Shown: positions 43,179 to 53,603, counted from the first letter of the stretch. The stretch is 64,000 bases of DNA from Fagopyrum homotropicum (GCA_033239125.1 BSWB01000004.1:140983426-141047425); one strand, 5' to 3'. The notes: generated by a model not told the origin, from the sequence alone. Numbers and translations: made by a program.

Positions 43179-44285
43179 ATGGTTCAAACCCGTGCTACTA
43201 ACTCCGGCTTTGCTTCTTTTGATCCAAAAATTGAGAGGACGCACAATCGGCAACGAAGACAACAACAACTCCAACAAGAAATGGTTGATCGTACTCTTCG
43301 TCAACTTACTCAGCCCACTTTGGCTCAAAACCCTCTTGCGATTACCATACCAGCATTAGGGAAAGGAATCAACTTTGAGCTCAAGCCGGGTCTCATTCAC
43401 TTGCTTCCATCCTTCCATGGGCTAAGTGGTGAAGACCCTATCAAACACCTTGGGAAGTTCCATACCGTGTGTATGAGCATGAAGCCGGCCAACATTACCG
43501 AAGAAAATATCAAGATGAGGGCATTCAGCTTCACACTCAAAGATTCTCGCGGATGATTGGTATTACCACCTTCCATCCGGGAGCATCGACACTTGGGAGA
43601 ACCTTCACAAGGCGTTTTTGGAAAAATACTTCCCAGCCAAGAAGGCCAATAGCTTGAAAAAAGCTATAAGAAACATCGAGCAAGAGGCGAACGAAACTCT
43701 CTACGAGTACTTCGAAAGGTTTGCACGCCTCCGATCCAACTGTCCTTTTCACGGATATTCAACTCAAGATCTAGTCTTGTACTTGTACAATGGCTTGCTA
43801 GACAATGAAAGGAGGATCGTCGATGCGGCTTGCGGAGGTAATATTCTTAATTCTACTCCTGACCTTGCTTTGAAAAAGATACAAGAACTAGCAGAAGGAA
43901 CCCGGAACTTTGGAAGGACTTTGTCCAAGAAAGGAGTTCATGCTGTGAATATTGGGAAGAATGAGATCTCCACGGAGCTCGCAAAGCTGAAGGAAATGGT
44001 GAAGAGACTAACACTCATAGGAACCCCACAACATCTCAAAGCTTGTGGAGTGTGTGCTGACCCATATCATCCAACGGACATGTGTCCACAAGTCCAGGAT
44101 GACGATGCTGAGGTAAACGCAATGGGTTATTGACAACCACAAAAGCAAAGGCCTATGAACGATCCTTATGCAAAGAACTTCATGCCAAACTGGCGTGACC
44201 AACAGAACTTTCGTTGGAAGGATTAACAATACCAACCACAGCAACCCCGACAAGGTAAGTATCAATTAATTGAGGATATGTTGTA
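43179..44285 (+). pseudogene. Array unit 3 gag
   Basis: The frame is open from MVQTRATNSGFASFDPKIER to a one-base insertion near 43549 (AAAGATTCTCGCGG against AAAGATTCAGCGG). The rest follows in frame 43618-44133, with TGA at 44131-44133 (GGA elsewhere). The capsid and Cys/His blocks match unit 1, and the shared amber codon ends the part at about 44285. Confidence 0.85.
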
Positions 44286-45296
44286 GGTTTTAACTAAACA
44301 CTTTGCTACTCATTTCCAAACAACAGAATCCAGCATCAAGAACCTTGAAAAATAGGTTGGTCAAATGGCGGAAGTCATTACAAGGATTGAAACTAGGTCT
44401 TCCGGAGGATTACCCTCACAGATGGTGATAAACCCAAAGGTGGTGCTGGAGGAGGCTCAATCATAAAGGTAGAGTCCTTACGTCGAGCCAACGACGTAAA
44501 ACAAAGGCGCTGCTCGGGAGGCAACCCGAAGAAATAAGAACAGGAGCCTCTGTCAAGAAAGCCGCCCCTGCGGCCCCACCCCTGCGGTGACACCCATGCT
44601 CGGCACCGCCCCCGGCGCTAGGCCAGCGCATGCAACATGCAAGTCACCGCCTCCGCGGTGACTCCCCTACGCCCTTGCGGCGGCCATCCTTGACACACAT
44701 CCTCGGCACCGCCCCCGGCGTCGAGGCTGCGTACCCCTCTCCCTTGTCACCGCCCCCACGGTGACGAACGCCGCCCCTGCGGTTTTATTAAGGAAAGAAA
44801 AAAAATACACTTACCAAAAATAACCTACAACTACCACCCCTTCCTCTCCCTCTCCATTCACTCTTCGAACCCTAGTCCGCCTTGCCTCCCACGCCCCTAT
44901 GCCCTTCGGAAGCCCTCACACACCACCTTGTGCAAACGCTCTTGCGCCACCTCCGACGGCCTAGCCTCACCCGCCCCCTGCGACACCGGCCCTCACCACC
45001 ACCACACACGAATCACATCCCCTCAAACCTCTCACTCACCAAACATCCTCGCCCCTCCACTGCCCCACCTCCGGCGAAGCCTACACAAACAAAGAAGACA
45101 CCGGAAAATCCCCAACACCACAACCTTCGTCGGTTGCCAAAAATTCGCCCTTTGCACTTCTCCTGCAAGTTCCCGCACCTGCGCCTTGCTGCCCCTGCGC
45201 CTGCTTCAGCCGCCCCTGCGGAAAACACAACAGAGGGTTCGTCTCTTACTCAATTTTCTGAACTTTCTAACTCCTTTGCTTATTCAACTGCAAGTG

Positions 45297-46640
45297 ATGG
45301 AAAACCAAAGGAAATATAAGTTGACGGAAGCTGAGAAGGAACGGTATATGATTGTGCAAGGTCGGGATGTGTATGCAACCCGATTTCTGGACGTTCCTAC
45401 TTTGGAAAATTTGGGCGAGCTGGAGAGCATGCAGGAATTTTTCAACAATGTTGGGCTCGGTGATTTTCTGATAAGGAGTGCTCCAACACACTTAAAGCAT
45501 AGCCGCCAATTCATCGCCACATTCAAAATGGAAACGGTGGACCACAATTGCGTTGGACTTTCATTCAAGTTCAACAAACGGAAGTGTACATTGGACTACA
45601 CCAAACTGCAGGAGGCATTAGGGGTGACCATTGCCGCCTTTGACGACTGGTGGGAACCCATCCCGACACCCGACTTGATGGAGTTTTTGCATGCCGCCAC
45701 CAGATCTGAGTTCCATGCTGGGGTTGAGTATTCCAACAAATTCACTCACCCCTGTTTGAGGCTCATCTCAAAGATCTTCATGAGTGTCTTCTGTAGACAC
45801 AAGGAGGAGAATAAGGTCGCTCTCAAGGACCTTCAACTGCTATACGCCTGCCTTCCCACGAACGACTAGGTGCTAGATTGGCCATACCTCTTCCTTACCG
45901 CTTTGAAGTGGATTAGGAAGAATGAGCCACGAGGCATTGTGGGAGGTGGGATCATCTCCTTGTTAGCTGCACAGGTGATGGATCTCCCTGACTTGAAGGA
46001 CGGTCTAGAGGCGCCACTATATACGGAAGGGATACTGAGGAGGTGCAGGCTCCTCAGGAGAGACGGGGAGAACCTCTTCTGGCTCTCATTGGCAGATGGG
46101 AGTCACATCACATACCTCCCCCGACCACTTCCACTTGAAGACGAGCTCTCTGAGTTGTACGTACCAGCTGACCCCGTTCCTCCGAGACGGCCTCAGGAGG
46201 ACATTGTTGGGCGATATGCTGCGGGCTCCAGTCGAGCCCCTGTTACTGATGAGGAGATGCCTACTGCAGCACTGGACGACAGTCAAGCCATGGAGAGTCT
46301 TCAGGCTCAGATGGCAGCCTTAACCACACAGCATCAGGCATGGCAGACCGAGTACCATTAGTCCATGCTTGACCAGCAGCAGGCGTGGCATTCCAGCTTC
46401 GCCTCCTCCATGACCACTCATTTTGACCGCCGACAAGATGCTTGGCAGGTGGCTCATCAGCAACAATTAGAGACTCAACAGCTGGTTTGGCAAGCTAGCT
46501 ACGAGACTTCATTTAGAGAGAGGATGGAGGCTCAGGAGGACCGCATCGACACGCTCTACCGCCGGCAGGAGCATTTCTTCCGCCACTTTCCATACCCACC
46601 GAAGGAGGGTCCGGGTGGTCCATCTGGACCATCCCACTGA
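45297..46640 (+). pseudogene. Array unit 3 Athila ORF1-like gene
   Basis: It is open from MENQRKYKLTEAEKERY to TAG at 45867-45869, the same W-to-stop change as unit 2. It then continues in frame from 45870 to 46361 (GGIISLLAAQVMDLPDL, LSLADGSHITYLPRPLP) and, after a further TAG, from 46365 to 46640 with the coiled-coil tail ending at PSGPSH. This is the least damaged copy, with two amber codons and no frameshift seen by eye. Confidence 0.85.
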
Positions 46641-47291
46641 GTTGTATACTTCTCTTCCTTTTCCCACATTTATCTTTGAATCATTTCCACTTTGAGGGCA
46701 AAGTGATCTTCAAGTATGGGGGAGGGACATATCCTTGCATGTACAGTTTCATTCGAGTTTTTGAGTTGTTTTGATTTGTCTTGCATTTGAATTCAGTTTG
46801 AAATTCACAAAAATAAAAGCCAAAGAAAATGAAAAAAAGGCATGAAAATCCTTGGATAAACCGAAAATCCGAAAGGGCGGTTTAGGCAAAAAGAAGGTAG
46901 TCCGACCAACCTTAGGTTGGTGAAAAATTGGACTTAAGGGGTGTGAGAGTAAGGTGAGATCATAAAAGAAAAGAAGAAGAGTGGGAAGGTGAAAACCCGA
47001 AAGGGCACCTCTACAAAATGAGCGACACCGAGTGTAGGTTTCCCTTCCGACATTTGGCGACATAAGAAGGGGAGTCATAAGGAGGTTGTCCGGGTAGGCC
47101 ACTCTTGGAGCAATAAGGATGGTAGTTTCTCACCTTTTTCTCATATTTCCTCTCTTTTCCTTCTTTCTTTCTTGGCTTTTCTTTTGTTTTCATGATCTTT
47201 TCTGCTTGCCCATGCTTCCTGAGGCCTTTGAGTCTAGTTGTTGTCATTTGTTTTACTCAGGACGAGTAAAAGGTCTAAGTATGGGGGAGTT

Positions 47292-48627
47292 TGAAGAAGC
47301 GAAGACCAGCGGCCCTACGCCTTCCCCTGCGCCCCTACGCTTTCCCCTGCGGTGACTTGCCCTGAAGAGGTTGTGTCACCGCCCCTGCGTTGACTTGCCC
47401 TGAAGAAGTGAAGACCAGCGCCCCTACACCTTCCCCTGCGCCTCTGCTGGCGCCTCGACCTGGGAGCTGAAAGATGAAGAGGTTGTGTCACCGCCCCTGC
47501 GTTGACATAAGGACGCCCCGGCGGCTTGGCATGAAAAACGGCAAGAAGTTGAAGGGTCATACGTTTGAAGAGCATTAAAGATCCTCCCCTGCGGAATTGC
47601 GTAGCCGCCCCTGCGGCCATGAAGAAGATCAAACGTTTTTGCCTTCACCGCCCTTGCGGAGCTGAAGGCCGCCCTTGCGGTTTAACGTCAGAAGCTTTAC
47701 TCCGGCTGTTTACACCACCTTTATGACATTAAAGGTGGTTGTTTTGAGCCGGCCATTTACTCCTATTCAGTGTCTTTTGTAGTATAAATAGTCCTTGGTT
47801 GATTGCTAGAATCATCCAACTTATCCATCTTGTGATACAACTTATTATCCACTTTTTCCATTTAGATTATCTTGCTACCTTTGTAATGAGTTGCTAACTC
47901 CCTTGCTATATTGGGTTGGTTTGAAGTTGCGTTGTTAGTTTGGTTGTAAGTTTTCCCTAATATAAGTTTTCCTTCAGTAATGCTTTGTGTTTCCTTGATC
48001 TCCATTGTCTAATTGCATGTTTTACTATTACTTGAGATTGATCACCTTAGGTTCTAAAGTGCATGCAAATAACTAGGATTAATAGGTTCCGGGTTCGGGT
48101 CTTTAATCTAGTAGTAAACTTTAAGTAATAATGGGTTGTAATTGCTTAAAAAAAAAGAACACAAATATAAATACAAGTTTAATGCTTTTAATCTTTTCTC
48201 TATATCCCTTAGTCTTTGTTTGAAAGCTAACTTGTTATTTGTTCTTATAGGTTTACGGAACACTAACCTGTTAAGTTGTGTTGATGCTGGTTGGCTCAAC
48301 ACATATATACGATTGAGACGGGAGATTACTTGAAAGCTTGTAAAAGGAACTCACCAAAGTAGCAATTGCATGCTTAGAATCAAACCTAGTGTAGATTCAC
48401 CCAATATTGTCTTACTTGTTGCGTTATTCGTTTTCATAAGTTTTTGTGCATCAATTTAACCAAACCCCCCCCCCTTTGTTACTTGTTTCTATAATCAATA
48501 ATTGCATCTAATAAAACACCTTAACTCTCTTGGGTTCGACCCTTACTTAACCACTATACTTGTTTTAGTGCTAAGTCAGGATTTTCTTTTGATTGGGTAT
48601 AGACGACCATAGAAATACCTCTAGTCA
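47292..48627 (+). repeat. Array LTR4 (5' end rearranged)
   Basis: After TGAAGAAGCGAAGACC it lacks the first 300 or so bases of the other LTRs and has instead a short duplicated GC-rich patch (47296-47460). The deletion joins GTTTGA to a GAAGAAGCG segment. The rest, including the TATA box at 47783-47790 and the CTAGTCA end, is present. Confidence 0.9.
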
Positions 48628-48632
48628 CTTGT
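48628..48632. repeat. Target site duplication CTTGT (right)
   Basis: Second copy of the duplication bounding the tandem array. Copia A gag resumes directly after it. Confidence 0.9.
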
Positions 48633-49203
48633 GATCGACCATTTTAAAGTCCATGAACTGTTGAACAACGAACTTCTTACGACCTGCCTCCTTAGACTTG
48701 TACTTCTTTTCAAGGGTAACCTAGAGTTCCCTAAAAGTTTCAACCAGTATATACACTTGGTACAACGAGTTAGACAGGCAGCTCAGAATCCACCTTTTGC
48801 ACACATAGTCGATGTTTAGACAAGCTTAGAGTGCCTCCGTATTGGCGGGTTTACCCTCGCTCACATATATGTCGAGTTTGTGCACGGTTAAGAAGAATAA
48901 CATCTTCGGTTGTCAGTTGAAATTAGTTCCATCGAACTTGTCTGACAGCAATCCCACGCTCAAAGAGCCAGACATCGGTATTGTCTGAGGGACAGGTTGT
49001 TGACCAGACTGTGCACCACTTTGAAGTGGACTAGTCCCAGTCGGTGGGTTTGGCAAGTTAGCCGGTGGTAGACCACTCCCAAATTGGATATGGGGCGTCA
49101 CCTCACCGGTTCCTCCATTCGCAACATTGGTCAGCATTCGTAGGACACTTCCATCATCGGAAGTGTTCGCACCGTCGGTAGTTTCTTTGGTGTTATCAGC
49201 CAT
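48633..49203 (-). pseudogene. Copia A gag N-terminus
   Basis: The minus-strand ATG at 49203 opens MADNTKETTDGANTSDDG, a Gly/Pro/Ser-rich leader, and LLSDKFDGTNFN, the usual entry to copia gag. A TGA follows, where a Trp is expected. The rest (HKLDIYVSEGKPAN and a KKYKSKEAGRKKFVVQQF region) contains TAA and TAG. At 48633 the frame meets the array. It joins in register to the gag segment at 30536, so the array split a single gag gene. Confidence 0.85.
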
Positions 49204-49529
49204 TTCTGTAACACGGAAACAAGCACAATCAATATTTCAATTTTTTGTTCGGAAATCAAAACTCAAAAACCGAGTTTAAATTTTTTGGGTATAAGTCCGT
49301 ACAAGAACAGACGTGTTTTCGATTTAATATTTAAATCGAATTCAGGTTTAAAACAAAATCGTCTTTTTTTTTGTTTTAAAAAGAATTTTGAAAACTGATT
49401 TTAATTCAAAATTCAATTTGTAAAGATAATTCCGGGTAGTAAACCCGGTATGACTATTCCGGCGCCTTATTTGAAACACGTAATAAACGGTTAGTACATA
49501 ACAATTTAACAAGCTTTTAGAATTAAGAC
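49204..49529 (-). other. Copia A leader between LTR and gag
   Basis: AT-rich leader with no ORF. A standard TGGTATCA primer site was not seen next to the LTR, so the primer may be unusual or the site mutated. Confidence 0.5.
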
Positions 49530-50633
49530 TATAGGAACCTGTAATACATCATTTAAATTGCATGCAATATAACAGTAAGGGTCAAAATTTCATACTACCG
49601 CTGTGCGTATGTTGAGAAAAGTCGAGATCGGAATCTCTTTCCTTAATTCTAAAAACACCCCGTATTACGACGGTTATTGGTGTTTAAGAATCCTAGGATA
49701 CAACTGTTGTTCGAATCCGTTCTTCTTGTAATAGAACCGGAAGCCTACGAATCAGTAGTGCGTTGCACCCTTGAGATCTGAAAAGCTCGCAAGCTTGAAG
49801 AGTGAGAAGAGAGAAGATTGATGGTGTGATTGAAACGAGAGAAAGAGCTCCCTATTTATAGGAGCTGGAGGAGACGGATTGGGGTATGGGCTTCGGATCC
49901 CATTGACCAGCCCAAAAACGGAGGCAATTCTGAGCCACAGAAAATGCCCCGTTTTTCAGGAGTCAACAAGCTGCCGACACTTTCCCAACAACCCACTATT
50001 TCTGGAGTCGACACTTTCCCAACAACCTACTATTTTTGGATCTGTTGGCCTGAGTAGTTTGACTGATCTGATGGGCTTGCACATCCGATCCGTCGCACAA
50101 ATGGGTCATACCCAAGGCCTTCCTCATCTGAACTGTTGGATTTTGAGTTGGGTCGGCCCAAAAATAATATAGGTGGTCAGCCCATATTATAATTAGGTCC
50201 ACCCGCCCCCCCCCCCAGCACGGCACGACACGGGCTCGAGCTCGGCTCGGCGCGCGCGTGTGATGGTTTGCCTACGCCGTTCCCCATTGAAAATGGGTAA
50301 TGACCCAAGGTCACATGCCTTGGAGCATACTTGCCCTATATATCCCATCGTTTCTCCCTTCATATAATCCATGTGGGAAGCTCTCACTTTTGATTATTTC
50401 CCAAGTTATTGCCTATCACGCAACAAACTTTGGGCATCCATTTCTCATTCAAACGGAATTCAAATTTAATGTATGAATATACCACGAGCAAGAGCTCGCA
50501 GAGACGAAGTCAACGCTCCCACTTTCCGGTGTTGACAATGGCCGGAGCCCACCGGAAATGTGCCCAGAAAAGTGTCTGGCGCACATGTGTTAAAACATGT
50601 ATTATTCATTCATTTATTAATTTAGTTCCAACA
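49530..50633 (-). repeat. Copia A 5' LTR
   Basis: It pairs with 25362-26477. It starts TATAGGAAC (TG mutated to TA) and ends GTTCCAACA. The minus-strand TATA box is at 49853-49860. Confidence 0.88.
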
Positions 50634-50638
50634 CACAA

Positions 50639-51227
50639 ATCAATTAGTAAGTTGTGAAGCGTCTTCTAAGGTATCTCAATGCCACCGAGGATCTGCAATT
50701 CTTAATCTCTTTAAATCTACAACATACAATATTAACCTTCTTTGATGCTGATTGGGAAAGTGACAAAATTTATAGAAGGTCAGTGAGTGCGTATTGTATT
50801 TTTCTTGGTCCAAACCTCATATCACGGTCATCGAAGAAGCTCCCAACAATTGCTCATTTCACAACGGAGGCTGAGTACCGGGCTTTGATTATCAGTACTT
50901 GTGAAATTATATGGATGCAGTTTAAAGAGCTACATATTCACCTTCCACATCCACCCACTCTATGGTGCGACAATATAGATACCACATACCTTATTGTTAA
51001 TCTAGTTTTCCATCACAAGATCAAACAACTATGGTGCGACAATCAAAGTCTCCAAGTAGCTTTCATCACATGCACCCACTCTATGGTGCGACAATCAAAG
51101 TCCCTCCAAGTAAGCTTTCATCTCCTCCCAAGATCAATTGACGGATCTTCTCACCCAACCTTTATCTACTTCCCATTTTTGCAAATTACACTCCAACCTT
51201 TGTCTTCGTCAACTTGGATTGAGGGGG
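50639..51227 (+). pseudogene. Copia B RNase H, C-terminal part of pol
   Basis: The frame 50654-51232 begins with VKRLLRYL-type sequence (KRLLRYLNATEDLQF), then FFDADWESDKIYRRSVSAYC (first Asp), RSSKKLPTIAHFTTEAEYRA (acidic residue) and LWCDNIDTTYL (third Asp). After this a roughly 80-bp segment containing CTATGGTGCGACAAT is repeated two more times, disturbing the end. A GAGGGGG polypurine tract (51221-51227) follows. Confidence 0.8.
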
Positions 51228-51426
51228 CATAACAACACAAATAATGCCTAGATATTATCTTCTAGAATATTCCCATGTATAAGATCTGTTCAATGTGATT
51301 GTGACACTTGTCACCAGATCCTAGTGTGCAATACAAATCATACTAGGATATACCATGTAAAGTCATTATGCAAAGACATATTATAACTAATCATTTCCCT
51401 TACTTCTTCTCTGTTGTATTCTATTA
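51228..51426 (+). repeat. Copia B 3' LTR
   Basis: It matches 24607-24728 (TGTGATTGTGACACTTGTC and neighbouring blocks) and includes an additional block of about 70 bp near its start. The end is placed at CTATTA before TGGAATCA by comparison with the 5' copy. Confidence 0.6.
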
Positions 51427-51556
51427 TGGAATCAAGAAAAAAACCGTGAAAAGGAATTATGCAATGTGTGATGCCTAGAACTTGCTAATCTTATTGTTAC
51501 ATGGTATCACGCTTGAATCGATCACCAACCAAAAACACGTTCCGCCAAATTCAAAC

Positions 51557-51721
51557 ATGGTTGCTCTTGAGACAACCAATTCTTACTATCTTCATCCTTC
51601 GGATCATCCGGGAATATCTCTTATTTCCGTGATCCTCAAAGGAGAAGCAAACTTTTCCGATTGGAAGAGAGATTTGATGAATGCTTTCCGAGCCAAACAA
51701 AACCCTGGATTCATTAACGGG
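51557..51721 (+). pseudogene. Copia C gag N-terminus, cut by insertion
   Basis: The ATG at 51557 opens MVALETTNSYYLHPSDHPG, then LILKGEANFSDW-type and NAFRAKQNPGFING blocks typical of copia gag N-termini (SDHPG, N-Y-W/DW). The frame ends in the first LTR of the Athila-like element. The partner begins at 62863. Confidence 0.8.
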
Positions 51722-52285
51722 TGATAGCATGTATTATAGTCTATATTTTGGGACTTGTTTAAACGTTTTATCTTCAATAATCTGCATGTATGGATGTATA
51801 TTATGTCATTATATTGTTGTTTCATCTACCTTTACGGGAATCGAGGTCTACACCCAGTTTCGTTGTAATTGTAGGCAAAATGACACGTTTTGGACTAAAT
51901 TGGAGTTAAGGAGCTAAGGAGTCATTGGAGCTACATTCTAGAGCTTAAGGAAGAACTCAGGAAGCATGGAAATGATGAAGAATATTTACTTTGGACCAGA
52001 TTTGAGAGATTTCACATTCAGTTGAGATTCACCTCGGTCAGCTACAGTGTCACATCGACCGACGTGATCTTGAGGAGCGTCCCGACCGAGGCGAACACCT
52101 TGCCGCCGGCGAGATATATATTTTTGGCTGAGATCTTTTATTTTTGGAAAGAAGATATCTTATATTTTTGGGCTGGATTTCTCGAAGGAAGATATTATTT
52201 TTGGAAGATCTATTTTAGAGATATGGATATATTTTATAGGAAATTATCTTTTTAAGATATTATTATCTTCGGAAGATAATTCTCT

Positions 52286-52293
52286 TATATAAA
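52286..52293 (+). promoter_or_regulatory. TATA box of the Athila-like LTR
   Basis: TATATAAA before GGGTTGGATTTTCC. The 3' LTR copy is at 61669-61676. Confidence 0.7.
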
Positions 52294-52873
52294 GGGTTGG
52301 ATTTTCCACAATTCAACCATCTTTGAATCCTGATATAGTCGGATCAAAGGATTTTCTGGAAGTTTGAAGGAAGGATTGAAGATCAAGAAAGGAAGTAAGA
52401 TCTAGTTTGGAGTTAGCTTTTGAGGGAGTTTGTAAGACTTTCTTATATTCCCTTTTGGTTTGTTGTCTTAGTTGATTTGTGATTTAAGAAACGCTGATTT
52501 GTTGTTATTTGATTCAGTTATTGAGACCATTTTCTTAAGGTTTTCTTGTTCGAAAATTGATTCCTTTTCCATTGAATTGATTATTGTTATCATGATGAGT
52601 GTTGGCTAAGTTTTTTATGCGATTCTAGGGTGATTGGCTGAAAGTTGTGGGGAAGACGATGATAGAATGATCTTAATCCTAGCAGGACCCTGAAAGCTCG
52701 CGTCTTTAATCTTAACCCTAGAACACCTCGCCCAGTCGATGAACATCTCGACCGAGATGGTACATAAAATGAACGAGGTGAACCTTTCCTGATCCGAAAC
52801 TGAGACTTAAGTGTTCTAGTTTGCCAAATCCTATCCTTATTACAGCTTTCCTGGTTCAATGCAAGCCTAGGAT

Positions 52874-53132
52874 GAGACTTACCCGGTGATTCCTTTGTTT
52901 GTTTACCCAAGATCATAAGTGTAGGTAATAAAGGTTTGACCTTTATTGGGGTTTGAGTGTGCCTTCATCCCATCTTTGTGAGTTAGCCTGAGACTTACCC
53001 GGTAAAGGTTGATTCTATTCCCTTGGGTGGTGTGTTGGTTTGAGATTATAATTCCTTTCCTTAGTACCTTGAGACTTACCCGGTGATAGGAGCTTTGGCT
53101 TGGGATAGTGAGTAGTGAGACTTACCCGGTAA
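52874..53132 (+). promoter_or_regulatory. Four iterated GAGACTTACCCGGT(A/G)A motifs in the Athila-like LTR
   Basis: Copies at 52874-52889, 52990-53005, 53071-53086 and 53117-53132, separated by unlike spacers. Equivalent copies occur in the 3' LTR (about 62254-62515). They lie downstream of the TATA box, in the transcribed part of the LTR. The LARD at 2645 has the same motif four times. Confidence 0.75.
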
Positions 53133-53481
53133 TCTATTCCCACCTTAGAAACACCTTCCCTTTGCAAACCTCAGCTTTGTCCGCGTTATCCTTTGAGATC
53201 TTGAGTCGGAATCACAACTAAATGCTTTAATCCCTAGAATCCGCATTTCCCCTTATTTAACTTTTACATCATCTTTGATTACTTTAATTGCTTTTGCTTA
53301 ATTACAATACTTGACAACCGATTATGTGCTTTGTTTGACCTAAGTCCCTGTGATCGACCCCTGGAATTCTTGCTTTTTATTACAATTGACCCGTACACTG
53401 CGGGTTCGCATCTTTGTTCAAGCATACTTCTTGGGTTATAAATTTAAAGCTTGCACACACCTTTTGGAGCGAACAAGTTTT

Positions 53482-53500
53482 TGGCGCCGTTGCCGGGGAC
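53482..53500 (+). promoter_or_regulatory. Primer-binding site, tRNA-Asp(GTC)
   Basis: TGGCGCCGTTGCCGGGGAC, six bases after the 5' LTR, complementary to the tRNA-Asp(GTC) 3' end as in the LARD. Confidence 0.88.
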
Positions 53501-53603
53501 TTGGTCTAAACCCAGCTGGTTGCGGTTGTCTTTCGGGGCAATTTCCCTTGTTGCTATTAACCACTCTACTTGAGTGTTTTTGCATGATCTTTTTCTTAGG
53601 TTT

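Larger units (their letters stand above)
30542..48627 (+). mobile_element. Tandem array of a non-autonomous Athila-group retrotransposon (4 LTRs, 3 internal regions)
   Basis: LTRs at 30542-31928, 36116-37581, 41566-43106 and 47292-48627 alternate with internal regions of 4187, 3984 and 4185 bp. Each internal region begins with a tRNA-Asp-type primer site and ends with a stem-loop and polypurine tract. Each holds a gag gene and an Athila ORF1-like gene, with no protease, reverse transcriptase, RNase H or integrase. The single CTTGT pair shows one insertion that later grew by unequal LTR recombination or inserted as a concatemer. The unit resembles a LARD of the Athila lineage. Confidence 0.92.
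25362..50633 (-). mobile_element. Ty1/copia element A, full structure, split by the gypsy array
   Basis: Two LTRs of about 1.1 kb (25362-26477 and 49530-50633), with TGTAGGAAC / GTTCCAACA ends, are flanked by CACAA. Pol reads on the minus strand in copia order (gag, protease, integrase, reverse transcriptase, RNase H). An 18-kb tandem array inserted in gag at 30542-48627 with duplication CTTGT. Without it the element is about 7.2 kb. Multiple frameshifts and stops make it non-functional. Confidence 0.9.
24607..51426 (+). mobile_element. Ty1/copia element B, degenerate, outermost level of the nest
   Basis: A short 5' LTR (to 24728), a tRNA-Met-type primer site and gag-like sequence lie left of the copia A insertion. 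RNase H, a GAGGGGG polypurine tract and a matching 3' LTR lie to its right. Most of pol is missing: gag passes within about 100 bp into the segment before RNase H. Copia B is therefore the oldest of the three nested elements and is inactive. Confidence 0.75.
51722..53475 (+). repeat. Athila-like 5' LTR
   Basis: 1754 bp, with a TATA box TATATAAA at 52286-52293 and four copies of GAGACTTACCCGGT(A/G)A (52874, 52990, 53071, 53117). It matches the 3' LTR closely. A difference near 52020-52060 adds GTTGAGATTCACCTCGGTCA to this copy. Confidence 0.92.

Noticed and set aside
30542..48627. Array as a pure assembly artefact
   Set aside because: Units differ by private deletions and frameshifts, and a single flanking duplication brackets them. 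Long-read confirmation would still be useful.
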